From contig JABDDC010000002.1 in NCBI GenBank assembly GCA_013287815.1, positions 1 through 64,000 on the forward strand: 64,000 nt of DNA, given 5' to 3'. Of the stretch, positions 18,755 through 27,429 are shown one piece after another (the stretch's first letter is position 1; every line of letters begins with the position of its first letter). Under the pieces are notes generated by a model. It had not been told where the DNA came from. It saw only the letters and a program-made list of their open reading frames with translations, and searched no databases. The DNA is from Chlamydiota bacterium. Lineage in GTDB: Bacteria > Chlamydiota > Chlamydiia > Chlamydiales > Parachlamydiaceae. A program made the translations under genes and the position numbers.

Positions 18755-19561
18755 ATGTTAGAAATTACCAGCCCACAAAATCCTAAAATCAAACAAGTCC
18801 TTCATCTGCGCGATAAAAGAGAGAGGGATCAGACCGGCCTTTTTCTTATTGAAGGGTACCGGGAAATTCTCAGGGCCAGCGACGCCGGCTGGCAGATATC
18901 CCAATTGATGATATGTCCCGAATTATTCTTAGGCACCAATGAACCGGCCTTAATACAGAGATTATCAGATAAAAAATGCGAAATTATTTCGTTAACTCCA
19001 AAAGTATTCGAAAAAATATCGTACAGGGACCGTCCTGATGGCCTTCTATCCATCGCTCCGCAAAAAAATCTCCAGTTAAAAGACCTTGAAACATCCAAAA
19101 AAAATCCTTTCTACGTAGTTGCTGAGGCAATCGAAAAGCCGGGAAATTTGGGGACGATCCTCCGATCCTCGGATGGTGTCGGCGTCGATGGCCTGATCGT
19201 TTGTGATCGTTGCACAGATATTTATAATCCCAATGTGGTCCGAGCTAGCGTGGGAACGCTTTTTACTGTTAAAACAGTCCAGTCAGCAGGGGATGAGACA
19301 CTGCAATGGCTGAGAGATCAAAAAATTCAAATTCTGGCTGCAACGCCATCTGCGACCAAAGAATTCACAGAGGTTAATCTGACAGGGCCTATCGCCATTG
19401 CGGTCGGCACTGAGCAGCTGGGTCTTTCCGAGCGGTGGATGAAGGAAGCGGCAATTCAGGTGCGCATTCCAATGCTTGGAGTGGCCGATTCACTGAACGT
19501 TGCGATGGCCACCACTTTATTGCTTTATGAAGCATTACGTCAAAGGCGCCATGCAAACTGA
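18755..19561 (+). CDS. TrmH/SpoU-family RNA 2'-O-ribose methyltransferase
   Basis: This 268-residue SPOUT-fold enzyme transfers methyl from S-adenosylmethionine to a ribose 2'-OH of rRNA or tRNA. An N-terminal substrate-binding domain (SPQNPKIKQVLHLRDKRERD, FLIEGYREI) precedes the catalytic domain. Motif 1 is AEAIEKPGNLGTILRSSDGVG, with the conserved N and R. Motif 2 is AVGTEQLGLSERW and motif 3 is RIPMLGVADSLNVAMATTLLL, which forms the knotted cofactor site. Which nucleotide is modified cannot be stated. The stop overlaps the start of the pseudouridine synthase gene by 11 bases, so the two RNA-modification genes are probably translated together. Confidence 0.92.
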   Translation: MLEITSPQNPKIKQVLHLRDKRERDQTGLFLIEGYREILRASDAGWQISQLMICPELFLGTNEPALIQRLSDKKCEIISLTPKVFEKISYRDRPDGLLSIAPQKNLQLKDLETSKKNPFYVVAEAIEKPGNLGTILRSSDGVGVDGLIVCDRCTDIYNPNVVRASVGTLFTVKTVQSAGDETLQWLRDQKIQILAATPSATKEFTEVNLTGPIAIAVGTEQLGLSERWMKEAAIQVRIPMLGVADSLNVAMATTLLLYEALRQRRHAN

Positions 19562-20207
19562 ACTTCCTGTTATTTTCGAAGATAACCATTTACTTGTAGT
19601 CAATAAGCCTGCGGGGATGTTGACGCAACCGGATGATACGGGCCAACCGAGCATGGAGGAATTGGCCAAACAGTGGCTGAAGGTCAAATATAACAAGCCG
19701 GGCAATGCCTTTATCGGAACGGTTCATCGCCTGGATAAGCCTGTCAGCGGAGTTGTCATTTTCGCCAAGACCAGTAAGGCGCTTTCGCGGCTCAATGCTT
19801 CGATGCGTGCCAAAATGACCCATAAGGTCTACTACGCCTTGGTAGAAGGGGGTCTACCAGCGAAAGAAGGAATGCTGGAAAATTACCTGGCCCATGACGA
19901 TTTTAGATCGCGGGTTGTTTTGAAGAACGATCCTGACGCTAAGTTGGCCAGGCTAAAATATCGTGTGGTTGAAAAACGGGGCGTCAAAACACTTGTCGAA
20001 GTGGAATTGGAGACAGGTCGCTATCACCAGATCCGGGTGCAACTGGCAAATGTGGGCTGTCCTATCTGTGGCGACACTAAATATGGGAGTAAGATGGCCT
20101 TTCATGGTCGTGTGGCTTTGCATCATGCCAGGTTGAGGATTCCTCATCCGATTACGGGGATGGTGTGCACCTTTGAGGCAAAACTTCCTGAAGAGTTTTC
20201 TGCTTAG
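19551..20207 (+). CDS. RluA-family pseudouridine synthase
   Basis: This 218-residue protein (ATG at 19551, AAAGGCG site; longer in-frame starts lie inside the preceding gene) isomerises uridine to pseudouridine in rRNA or tRNA. The catalytic motif is GTVHRLDKPVSGVVIFAKT, with the essential aspartate in HRLDK. ETGRYHQIRVQLANVGCPI and DTKYG follow, and ALHHARLRIPHP near the C terminus completes the RluA pattern. There is no N-terminal S4 domain, as in the short RluA/TruC type. It is coupled to the upstream SpoU methyltransferase. The 43-bp inverted arrays begin immediately after its stop. Confidence 0.92.
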   Translation: MQTELPVIFEDNHLLVVNKPAGMLTQPDDTGQPSMEELAKQWLKVKYNKPGNAFIGTVHRLDKPVSGVVIFAKTSKALSRLNASMRAKMTHKVYYALVEGGLPAKEGMLENYLAHDDFRSRVVLKNDPDAKLARLKYRVVEKRGVKTLVEVELETGRYHQIRVQLANVGCPICGDTKYGSKMAFHGRVALHHARLRIPHPITGMVCTFEAKLPEEFSA

Positions 20208-20212
20208 GACAG

Positions 20213-20519
20213 GGATAGGGCCACAAGATATAGAGCGGACAGGATATAGAGCGGACAGGATAGCTAGGATGTTAAGGATAGGCAAGATTTAGAGCAGATA
20301 GGATGGCTAGGATATTAAGGATAGGCAAGATTTAGAGCAGATAGGATGGCTAGGATATTAAGGATAGGCAAGATTTAGAGCAGACGGGTAGTAGGCCCTA
20401 TAAGCTTGAAAGCTTTGGCTGCTCTATATCCTATTTATCCTAAATATCCTAACCATCCTGTCTGCTCTATATCCTATTTATCCTAAATATCCTAACCATC
20501 CTATCTGCTCTAAATCTTG
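20213..20519. repeat. Inverted arrays of a 43-bp repeat
   Basis: The left half holds direct repeats with 43-base spacing (AGATTTAGAGCAG at 20285, 20328 and 20371), preceded by a diverged copy. The right half holds the complementary version with the same 43-base spacing (GCTCTA at 20421, 20464 and 20507). The units contain runs of GGATAGGATGGCTAGGATA-like sequence and the halves are imperfect reverse complements, so a long hairpin can form. It lies between convergent genes and probably acts as, or arose at, a terminator. Confidence 0.85.
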
Positions 20520-20551
20520 TTTTGTGGTGCCCATACTCATTATGCCCGAAT

Positions 20552-21796
20552 TTATACGCCGGGAGGTAAAGGAGGAACCCCGATTTCATCTCCCATCAAT
20601 GGAATAGGAGGAATCCCTCTCATCACCTTGTCAAGAGTATCCCATTCATCCAGTACACGGTCGAGTTCCGCTAAGATGACCGGAGTATCCGGATGCTGAA
20701 CCATTTTTTCCGACTGAAACAGCATCTTGATTTGCAAGAAAGGTTCTTTGAGAATAGAGATGCTCGTATCCTTGTGCTTTTTAAATGTCCCTTTCGCCAA
20801 TGCATTTAATCCGGTGATGATGGCTCTGAAAGGTTCTTGCAGCTCTGCATAGGCAATATCAATATCCGTCATGATGGTCTTGGCGATTTCAGTCAGGGAG
20901 CTGGTCGTCAGCATCGCCACCTCCTCATAATGGTGCTGCTGTGCTTTTAATCCAAACTTGGCCAGAAAATGGGTGGGAAAAGCCACCATTGATAAATCAA
21001 ATTTGGCTGCATAAATGATGATTTTGCTCAATGAGGTCACCAGCTGCCGGACAATTGTTTCTAAGCGATGTTGCAAGGCCCTGTCGTTAATGAGTTCCAG
21101 TCTCTGCAGCAAAAAGTAAACTGTAAAGCTGGCCTCATCCAATCCGGTTTCTTTTTCCACTTTCATATCCGGATTAACCCTCGAGATGCTTTTGGAAAGG
21201 TGGAAAAACATTTGATAGATCTGTGGAAAGGTTTGCAGTGCTTGTGTACTTAAGGCTATGCGACTTTTTTCAATGGACCTGAGGCAGATTTCCGAGATGC
21301 CATCGATCGACTCCCATAATTGTTCGTCTTTTTCATTTTTGATGGCTCTAATTGCCTCGCCTTCTAATTGCTTCACCATATAGCTAGGATTTAAAAAGTC
21401 GACGACGCTTTTCCAGCTATGCCTAAACAGGTCGATGACAAAGCCGAACAAGATGATCCAACCGAGAAAAAACCAGGTTTTGTGTGGCATAGTGGGAGCA
21501 ATAATCAGCGCTGCAATGAAAAAGGAAGCGACAGGAAAAATAAAGAGCACCATCCGGCAGAGCCTCAATAGACTGTTTTTTTTAAATATTTCCATCAGGT
21601 TTGGGACCAGCTTTTGCTCGAGCCTTTCGAGTGGACTTAAAATCATGATATAGAAAAAGCTGGTCAAGAACAGGATCAGCGCTCCACCGCCTGCAATCAT
21701 GGCAGATAGCAGTCCATCATGTAGCTCTATAGGAAATCTTTCCGCATAAAACAAATACCCAACCGCAAAAAGGATAGAAAAAAATGTCACTAACAT
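20552..21796 (-). CDS. Hypothetical membrane protein
   Basis: This 414-residue protein was not assigned to a family. About four transmembrane segments lie in the first 130 residues (roughly 2-17, 30-54, 77-100 and 108-125), followed by about 250 residues of soluble helical sequence and a proline-rich C terminus (GIPPIPLMGDEIGVPPLPPG). No catalytic motif is visible in the soluble part. The layout would suit a membrane-anchored scaffold, but this is only a description. AAGGAGT sits at the right distance before the start. It stands alone, convergent with the RNA-modification genes. Confidence 0.7.
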   Translation of the reverse strand: MLVTFFSILFAVGYLFYAERFPIELHDGLLSAMIAGGGALILFLTSFFYIMILSPLERLEQKLVPNLMEIFKKNSLLRLCRMVLFIFPVASFFIAALIIAPTMPHKTWFFLGWIILFGFVIDLFRHSWKSVVDFLNPSYMVKQLEGEAIRAIKNEKDEQLWESIDGISEICLRSIEKSRIALSTQALQTFPQIYQMFFHLSKSISRVNPDMKVEKETGLDEASFTVYFLLQRLELINDRALQHRLETIVRQLVTSLSKIIIYAAKFDLSMVAFPTHFLAKFGLKAQQHHYEEVAMLTTSSLTEIAKTIMTDIDIAYAELQEPFRAIITGLNALAKGTFKKHKDTSISILKEPFLQIKMLFQSEKMVQHPDTPVILAELDRVLDEWDTLDKVMRGIPPIPLMGDEIGVPPLPPGV

Positions 21797-21931
21797 AAAA
21801 ATACTCCTTATAAAGTTTATAAGCGTACATTAGATGATGTGCATTTTTTTTAGAAGAGCGTTTTTATTGACAATGGAACATAAGTAAGGATGCTAGAAAC
21901 GGCGATTGGCCTACCTCTTCGATACCCTCTA

Positions 21932-21960
21932 TTGAAAAATATAACTATATCTGCTACAAT
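21932..21960 (+). promoter_or_regulatory. Sigma-70-type promoter
   Basis: TTGAAA (21932-21937) and TACAAT (21955-21960) are separated by exactly 17 bases, 27 bases before the ATG of the 92-residue gene, with GGGAGG as ribosome site between. This is the clearest vegetative promoter noted in the window. Confidence 0.65.
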
Positions 21961-21987
21961 AGTATTTAGGGAAAAAGGGAGGTTATT

Positions 21988-22266
21988 ATGACAATTCCTT
22001 CTAAATCGAATGATCCATTGCCTATAATTTCAGACAGCATGGATCCTAATGATCCTACAAGTATTTTGTATGATCCTTCTCTACTAGATAGGAAAAAAGA
22101 CGTTTCTGTCGATAAATCAGCTGATAACTCTATAGCAAAAGTGGGTGGTGCTGGGGGCTCATCTGTTCCTCCTACGGGTATTGTATTACCTGAAGAGCCA
22201 GATATGAAACCCAAATCCGTCCATAGACAGCATAGGGGTTTGAAGAATATAGAGAAGATTACATAG
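21988..22266 (+). CDS. Small hydrophilic hypothetical protein
   Basis: This 92-residue protein is acidic in its first half and basic at the end. It is rich in Asp, Ser and Pro and contains a GGAGGSSVPPTG stretch. It has no signal peptide or membrane segment and is probably disordered. It is supported by a consensus promoter at 21932-21960 and an AAAGGGAGG ribosome site, which makes it more credible than its length alone would. No family was recognised. A small secreted substrate is one possibility. Confidence 0.55.
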   Translation: MTIPSKSNDPLPIISDSMDPNDPTSILYDPSLLDRKKDVSVDKSADNSIAKVGGAGGSSVPPTGIVLPEEPDMKPKSVHRQHRGLKNIEKIT

Positions 22267-22299
22267 AAATTGCTGTTTATAAGAGTTTATAGAGAGTAG

Positions 22300-22390
22300 C
22301 GATATGTTTTGCGTTTCATGAGTGTGCGTAATACAAAGCGCCGGCGGAGCCGGCGCATTCCAAAAGCGGCTGCACCGCCCTATTTTTTCA
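22300..22390. repeat. Dispersed hairpin repeat of about 91 bp, copy 1
   Basis: This sequence recurs in opposite orientation at 58859-58950 with only a handful of differences. It contains a strong hairpin GCGCCGGC-GGA-GCCGGCGC and ends in a CCCTATTTTTT tail. Here it lies between convergent genes and the T-rich tail abuts the stop of the minus-strand gene at 22391. Confidence 0.85.
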
Positions 22391-22807
22391 CTACCAGTAG
22401 TTCCAGTAGGAAAACTGGGGCTGTACGTAAACTTTAGGTGAAGAATAGTAATTTGAATAGCTGGATCGTTGCACGGCAACTTGCTCATAGTAAGCAGGGG
22501 TTTGATAAGTAGGTGCTTGATAAACGGGTGCTTGATAAACGGGTGCTTGATAAACAGGAGCAGGCTCATAGACCGGGTAGTAATAAACAGGCTGTGGCTG
22601 TACATAGGTGACCCGTTCTACATATGAAGGGGTTGGATTCAAGTTTAGGCTGAGTCCAAAGAAGGAGCCGCTGGATTTATATTTTTTTGTAACAGTTTTA
22701 TGGCAGTTGTGGTTGCGGTGGTGATTTTTTGCGCTTAGGTCAGGTGTGAAGGCGCAAACCATTAATGCAACTAAGAGGGCAATGGAAGTAAATTTAAATA
22801 ATTTCAT
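22391..22807 (-). CDS. Secreted Tyr/Pro-rich repeat protein
   Basis: This 138-residue protein begins with a signal peptide (MKLFKFTSIALLVALMVCAF, cleavage likely after LSA at about 26). A His/Lys-rich segment follows (KNHHRNHNCHKTVTKKYK), then a Tyr/Pro/Val-rich region with the tandem repeat PVYQA three times followed by related PTYQT. The C terminus is rich in Tyr and Ser. Such sequences occur in surface or outer-membrane-associated structural proteins. The DNA of the repeats (15-base units around 22510-22555) could expand or contract. GAGG precedes the start. Function unknown. Confidence 0.7.
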   Translation of the reverse strand: MKLFKFTSIALLVALMVCAFTPDLSAKNHHRNHNCHKTVTKKYKSSGSFFGLSLNLNPTPSYVERVTYVQPQPVYYYPVYEPAPVYQAPVYQAPVYQAPTYQTPAYYEQVAVQRSSYSNYYSSPKVYVQPQFSYWNYW

Positions 22808-22939
22808 GATAAAAACCTCGTTTTAAACGGTTGGAACACTATTCATACTACACTCTCAGCGAATATTTCACAATGAAAATATTCTAGATTCCGTCGTTTG
22901 CCATTCCTGGGCTATCTCCCGGGTGCAATTAAAAGGGTT

Positions 22940-23057
22940 TTGAAATTGCAATTCGGGGTCAGACCCTCAATTGCAATTATGGCCTAAGTCAGGTCAAAAC
23001 TATACTAGAGATAGCCAGAATTGCAATTGAGGGTCTGACCCCGAATTGCAATTTCAA
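22940..23057. repeat. Inverted repeat, AATTGCAATT/GGGGTCAGACCC family, copy 2
   Basis: Perfect 39-base arms (22940-22978 and 23019-23057) flank a 40-base spacer. The core is that of copy 1 at 50-129 except for TC in place of AC beside the core, changed in both arms so that pairing is kept. GGTGCAATTAAAAG just upstream (from 22923) also forms the ends of the palindrome at 53096-53306. The element lies in a 338-base gap upstream of the phosphoheptose isomerase gene. Confidence 0.9.
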
Positions 23058-23110
23058 CATCTATACTTATTAATCTACTTGATTCTTAAATTCGGCTGAG
23101 GGACAATGGA

Positions 23111-23137
23111 TTATACTGCAACGCCCTCGCAGTATAA
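23111..23137 (+). promoter_or_regulatory. Hairpin just upstream of the isomerase gene
   Basis: TTATACTGC and GCAGTATAA form a perfect 9-bp stem with a 9-base loop. It ends 8 bases before a GTG and 17 bases before the preferred ATG of the next gene. It could be a dyad operator or a leader hairpin affecting translation; the sequence does not decide. Confidence 0.4.
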
Positions 23138-23154
23138 ACCAATAAGTGAAAAAT

Positions 23155-23763
23155 ATGTCTGGTAAATTACTTAGCGCCATAGATGATTGTATACGTGCTG
23201 TTGAACAGCTGAAACGTCCCACGTCCGTCAAATTCATTCAGGAAGTGTCTGGATTGATTGCTGACTGTTTTAAAAACGGCGGTAAGGTCATCCTTGCGGG
23301 AAATGGGGGAAGTCTCTGTGATGCGGCCCACTTTGCTGAAGAGCTGACAGGTTTTTTCAGACATAAACGGCGCGCATTGCCGGCAATAGCCTTGACTGAT
23401 CCAGGATATCTCACGTGTGTGGCTAATGACCAGGGCTATGACTGGGTTTTTTCTCGCGGCATTGAAGCCTACGGCGTTCCTGGAGACATTTTTATAGGTC
23501 TGACCACTAGTGGTAATTCACCTAGTATTGTGCAGGCCTTTGCCCAAGCTAAAAAGCAGGAATTAAAGACTGTGGCTTTTCTGGGCAAGGGAGGAGGTAA
23601 GCTAAAAGGCGAGGCCAATTACGAATTGCTGATCGATGGATTTCAATTCTCAGACAGAATTCAGGAGGCACATATGGCCGCCATTCATTTGATCATTGAA
23701 CAAGTGGAATCGATCTTGTTTTATCATCCTGCTGAAGTTTTAGTGTCTGACAATGTTAAGTAA
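23155..23763 (+). CDS. gmhA: Phosphoheptose isomerase (SIS domain)
   Basis: This protein of about 202 residues has one SIS sugar-phosphate isomerase domain. GGKVILAGNGGSLCDAAHFA and LTTSGNSPSIVQAFAQAKK are the phosphosugar-binding loops, and the C-terminal helix carries EAHMAAIHLIIEQVE. These features match GmhA, which makes D-glycero-D-manno-heptose 7-phosphate for lipopolysaccharide core; the related DiaA replication protein is a weaker alternative. A GTG at 23146 is an alternative start; ATG at 23155 is preferred with AAGTGA upstream. It overlaps lpxK by 11 bases, supporting an envelope role. Confidence 0.82.
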   Translation: MSGKLLSAIDDCIRAVEQLKRPTSVKFIQEVSGLIADCFKNGGKVILAGNGGSLCDAAHFAEELTGFFRHKRRALPAIALTDPGYLTCVANDQGYDWVFSRGIEAYGVPGDIFIGLTTSGNSPSIVQAFAQAKKQELKTVAFLGKGGGKLKGEANYELLIDGFQFSDRIQEAHMAAIHLIIEQVESILFYHPAEVLVSDNVK

Positions 23764-24856
23764 ATTTGAACTCTACGCCAAAGACATCATTTATGGTAGG
23801 AAGAAGGGGATAATCCCTTTTCTTTTTAAATGTTTGCTCCTACCTGTCAGCTGGGTTTTCCGAAGTGTCGTCGTTGTCAGAAATAGACTTTACGACAAGG
23901 GTTGGATGCGCTGCTATATCCCTCCTGTCCCTTTAGTTATCAGCATTGGCAATATTGTAGCTGGAGGAACCGGCAAAACTCCTGTTACCCTATTGTTGGC
24001 CAAAACATTTTATGGAAGGCATTCGCTTGCCGTCTTGTCGCGGGGCTATCGGTCTAAAGTAGAAAATCTCGAATCACCTGTTATTTTATGCGAGGGGAAC
24101 GGTCCTTTATTTCCTGCATCCTACTGCGGTGATGAACCTTATATTTATGCCAATCGTTTTCCAAAATCGATTGTCGTTGTCGGGGGGAATCGCAAAAATG
24201 CTGCCAAGATGGCAGCTAAAGAAGGGGCGCAAGTCATTTTGCTTGATGATGCCCTTCAGCATCGCCGTATTGCGCGCGATTTTGATATCATTGTCATCGA
24301 TGTTGGGGATCCCTTTGGGCAGGGCTACTTCTTGCCTAGAGGCTTTTTGCGCGAAGACATCAGTTCCCTTTCTCGTGCTGACCTGATCATCTTAAACCAT
24401 ATCATGGACCAACAACAGTTTAAGGATGTAAAAAACCTGCTAATAAGATATACTCAAGCTCCGGTTGTAGGGACGTCAGGTCACGTCTCGGCCATCCTTG
24501 ATCTGACAGGCAAAAACATTGGATCGCTGCAAGGACGCAAAGTAGGCATGTTTTGCGCGATCGCCCACCCCGAATATTTTAGAAGAACACTTGAAAATAT
24601 GGGAGCGGTGATAGTCACTGAACTGTCATTAGCTGACCATGATATCATTAAAGAAAAAGCACTTGAACACTTTGCCTTTCAAAGTGTACAAAAAGAGGCA
24701 GAGTATCTGGTCTGCACGGAGAAAGATCGAGTCAAATTAAAAGATGATTGCAAACTCCCTTTACCCATTGTCTGGATACAAATGGAGCTTACTATCGTTG
24801 AAGGGCAATCCGAATGGCAAGATTTCTTAAGTATGGCTGAAACAAAAATATATTAA
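23753..24856 (+). CDS. lpxK: Tetraacyldisaccharide 4'-kinase
   Basis: This 367-residue membrane-associated kinase phosphorylates the 4' position of the lipid A disaccharide. The N terminus has the hydrophobic membrane-binding helix (FLFKCLLLPVSWVFRSVVVV), then VISIGNIVAGGTGKTPVT with the P-loop, LSRGYRSK, GDEPYIYA, VILLDDALQHRRIARDFDII and LPRGFLRED, all LpxK hallmarks. It overlaps the upstream isomerase gene by 11 bases and is followed after 9 bases by a symporter gene, so the three may be one transcript. Confidence 0.95.
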   Translation: MLSKFELYAKDIIYGRKKGIIPFLFKCLLLPVSWVFRSVVVVRNRLYDKGWMRCYIPPVPLVISIGNIVAGGTGKTPVTLLLAKTFYGRHSLAVLSRGYRSKVENLESPVILCEGNGPLFPASYCGDEPYIYANRFPKSIVVVGGNRKNAAKMAAKEGAQVILLDDALQHRRIARDFDIIVIDVGDPFGQGYFLPRGFLREDISSLSRADLIILNHIMDQQQFKDVKNLLIRYTQAPVVGTSGHVSAILDLTGKNIGSLQGRKVGMFCAIAHPEYFRRTLENMGAVIVTELSLADHDIIKEKALEHFAFQSVQKEAEYLVCTEKDRVKLKDDCKLPLPIVWIQMELTIVEGQSEWQDFLSMAETKIY

Positions 24857-24865
24857 TGGTTGAAT

Positions 24866-26098
24866 ATGAAGCTCTGGGCTAAAATTTTAATAGGAATCAT
24901 CCTGGGTGGTGCGACAGGCCTTGTTTTGGGTGAAAACGCCATTTACATCAGGCCGATTGGAACCCTATTCTTAAATATGATCAATATGATCATTGTTCCA
25001 CTTATTTTAGCGTCGACAACGGTCGGCATCACCAGCATTCACGATCCAAAAAAGCTAGGACGTATCAGCGCTAAAACTGTTTTAGTTTACGTTATAACCA
25101 CTTTTTTTGCCTTGCTGACCGGCCTTGCGCTAGGTTATGCATTTGAGCTTGGTAATGGGCTTGGACTACATGCCGAAGGTCATATTGAAAAGCAGGCCTC
25201 CTCCATCGGAGAGATACTGACTTCGATGATTCCGAGCAACTTCTTTGCAGCTCTTGTTCAAGGTAACATCCTGCAAATCATTGTTTTTGCCCTTTTTCTC
25301 GGCATGGCCATCAATTTTTCCGGCGAAAAGGGAAAACCGCTCCTTCGCTGGCTGGAGTCGTTAGCCGATGTCATGTACCGGCTCACATCGATCGTCATGG
25401 AGTTCTCTCCCATAGGCGTTTTTGCCCTCATGGCATGGGTGACGGGGACCTTTGGATTGACTTTGCTGAAGCCGCTGCTCATCTTTTTAGGGATCTACTA
25501 CCTCGCCTGCTTCATCCAGTTCTTTGCCGTCTATGGAACGCTTATCCGCGGACTTGCCAGACTGCAGCTTGGCCCTTTTTTAAAGGGGATGAGCGATGCC
25601 ATCATGATGGCCTTTTCGACTGGCAGCAGCGCCGCAACTTTGCCTGTCGCGATGCACTGCGTGCAGGAAAATTTGGGTGTCTCTAAAAATATTTCCGGAT
25701 TTGTCCTTCCGCTAGGCCTGACCATGAATATGAACGGCACGGCCATTTTCCAGGTGATGAGCGCTATCTTCATCGCCAATGCTTATGGTATTCAGCTTGA
25801 CACCTATGCCTATCTGACACTGGCCTTGACAGCAGCTTTATCAGCCTTAGGAACAGCCGGTGTACCAGGCGGCGGTTTCATTATGCTTTCAGCTGTTCTT
25901 ACTTCGGTTGGACTCCCTCTTGAAGGGCTGGCGATCATTGCCGGAATTGACAGATTGCGCGATATGGTCACCACCGTCCTCAACATCCTTGGCGATGCCG
26001 CCGTCACCGTCTACATCGCTAAGAAAGAAGGCGAACTCGATGAGCAGCGTTATTACCATCCAGAACTCGTCGAATTACAAAACACTACACATATCTAG
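24866..26098 (+). CDS. Dicarboxylate/amino acid:cation symporter (DAACS family)
   Basis: This protein of about 410 residues imports acidic amino acids or C4-dicarboxylates with protons or sodium. Family motifs are clear: an N-terminal amphipathic/first helix with GATGLVLGE, MINMIIVPLILASTTVGI, FSTGSSAATLPVA (the serine-rich hairpin-1 motif), GLTMNMNGTAIFQ (helix 7 NMDGT-like motif) and AGVPGGGFIMLSAVL in hairpin 2. About eight membrane segments fit the fold. A TTG at 24860 is an alternative start. Intracellular bacteria use such carriers to take host nutrients; the actual substrate is unresolved. It is convergent with serS. Confidence 0.93.
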   Translation: MKLWAKILIGIILGGATGLVLGENAIYIRPIGTLFLNMINMIIVPLILASTTVGITSIHDPKKLGRISAKTVLVYVITTFFALLTGLALGYAFELGNGLGLHAEGHIEKQASSIGEILTSMIPSNFFAALVQGNILQIIVFALFLGMAINFSGEKGKPLLRWLESLADVMYRLTSIVMEFSPIGVFALMAWVTGTFGLTLLKPLLIFLGIYYLACFIQFFAVYGTLIRGLARLQLGPFLKGMSDAIMMAFSTGSSAATLPVAMHCVQENLGVSKNISGFVLPLGLTMNMNGTAIFQVMSAIFIANAYGIQLDTYAYLTLALTAALSALGTAGVPGGGFIMLSAVLTSVGLPLEGLAIIAGIDRLRDMVTTVLNILGDAAVTVYIAKKEGELDEQRYYHPELVELQNTTHI

Positions 26099-26148
26099 TG
26101 GCTGTAAAATAATAATTTCACACTATCCAATCGCCATTTCCAGGATTA

Positions 26149-27429
26149 TTATTTCCCAGCTTCTAACTTCTCGATTCCGCCGAGATATTTCTGCAGAGCC
26201 TTGGGGATGTTGACGGATCCATCGTCGTTTTGATTATTTTCGAGGAGTGCGACCATGAGCCGTGAGGTGGCAAGTCCGGAACCGTTGAGGGTATGGACGA
26301 ATTCGAGTTTACCATCGGCTCCGCGATAGCGGATATTAGAGCGGCGTGATTGGTAGTCGGTGCAGTTAGAGACTGAGGAGACCTCGTAGTATCTATTCTG
26401 TCCGGGAAGCCACACTTCGATGTCGATGGTACGAGCGGCTGCGAAAGAGGAGTCGCCAGTGACCAGGAGGGCATTGCGGTAATGGAGTCCTAGGCCTTTG
26501 AGAATATCTTCGGCGCTTGCCATCATTTCATCGAACACTTTGGAGCTGTCTTCCGGTTTGGTGAAGCAGAACATTTCGACTTTATTGAACTGGTGGACGC
26601 GGATAAGGCCCCGTTCTTGCGAACCGGCCGCTCCTGCTTCTCTTCTGAAGCATGGGCTATAGGCGCAATATTTGAGGGGGAGTTCCTCATCAGCTATGAT
26701 TTCGTCGCTATGGAGGCCATTAAGAGGGACTTCAGCAGTGGGTATCAGGAAGAGATCGTAGTCTTCATCGGTGATTTTGAATTGCTGGTTTTCGAATTTA
26801 GGCAGCTGGCCAGAACCGAAAACAATTTCACGGCGGACCAACAGCGGTGGGATCCATTGCATAAATCCGTTTTTGACTTGTGTTTCGATCATATATTGGA
26901 TCAGTGCCCATTCGAGCCGAGCGCCCATGTTGCGATAGACAGGCCATCCGGCGCCGGAGATCTTAGCACCTCTTTTGAAATCGAAGATGTTGAGTTTTTC
27001 ATTCAGTTCCATGTGGTTTTTGAAGGGAAAATTAAAAGTAGGTTTTTCCCCGACAGTTTTGATGATGACGTTATCATTTTTATCCTGAGAGACTAAAATA
27101 TCGTCTGCAGGGATATTAGGAAGGCTGGCAAGTTCACAAATGAAAGTCTCTTCCAGTTGTTTGGTCTGATGGTCGAGGGCGTGGATTTCATCTGCTGAAG
27201 AGGCGACTTGTTTCATTACTTCGGTGGCGTCTTCCCCTTTTCTTTTCATTTCTCCGATTTTTAGGGAGATTTCGTTGCGATGAGCCTTGAGTTGCTCCAC
27301 TTTGGTTTTGCCTTCGCGGATTTTATGGTCTAGTTCGCAGACCTTGGCGAGGCTGATACTAGGGTCTTTTGTTTTCAATTTAGCTTCGATGGCTGCCGGA
27401 TCTTTCCGGATGAGGCGGATGTCTATCAT
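26149..27429 (-). CDS. serS: Serine--tRNA ligase
   Basis: This 426-residue class II aminoacyl-tRNA synthetase charges tRNA-Ser. The N-terminal coiled-coil tRNA arm covers about residues 30-105. The catalytic core carries motif 1 around the GWPVYRNMGARLEWALIQYM segment, motif 2 CFRREAGAAGSQERGLIRVHQF and motif 3 NGSGLATSRLMVALLENNQ. Length and order are normal. The gene is single and convergent with the symporter; a 10-bp inverted repeat (26107-26116/26145-26154) overlaps its stop codon and may help terminate both transcripts. Confidence 0.97.
   Translation of the reverse strand: MIDIRLIRKDPAAIEAKLKTKDPSISLAKVCELDHKIREGKTKVEQLKAHRNEISLKIGEMKRKGEDATEVMKQVASSADEIHALDHQTKQLEETFICELASLPNIPADDILVSQDKNDNVIIKTVGEKPTFNFPFKNHMELNEKLNIFDFKRGAKISGAGWPVYRNMGARLEWALIQYMIETQVKNGFMQWIPPLLVRREIVFGSGQLPKFENQQFKITDEDYDLFLIPTAEVPLNGLHSDEIIADEELPLKYCAYSPCFRREAGAAGSQERGLIRVHQFNKVEMFCFTKPEDSSKVFDEMMASAEDILKGLGLHYRNALLVTGDSSFAAARTIDIEVWLPGQNRYYEVSSVSNCTDYQSRRSNIRYRGADGKLEFVHTLNGSGLATSRLMVALLENNQNDDGSVNIPKALQKYLGGIEKLEAGK

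Noticed and set aside
20285..20383. Regular 43-base direct repeats considered as a CRISPR array
   Set aside because: Units are contiguous with no unique spacers, the mirror array is its complement, and no cas genes are present.
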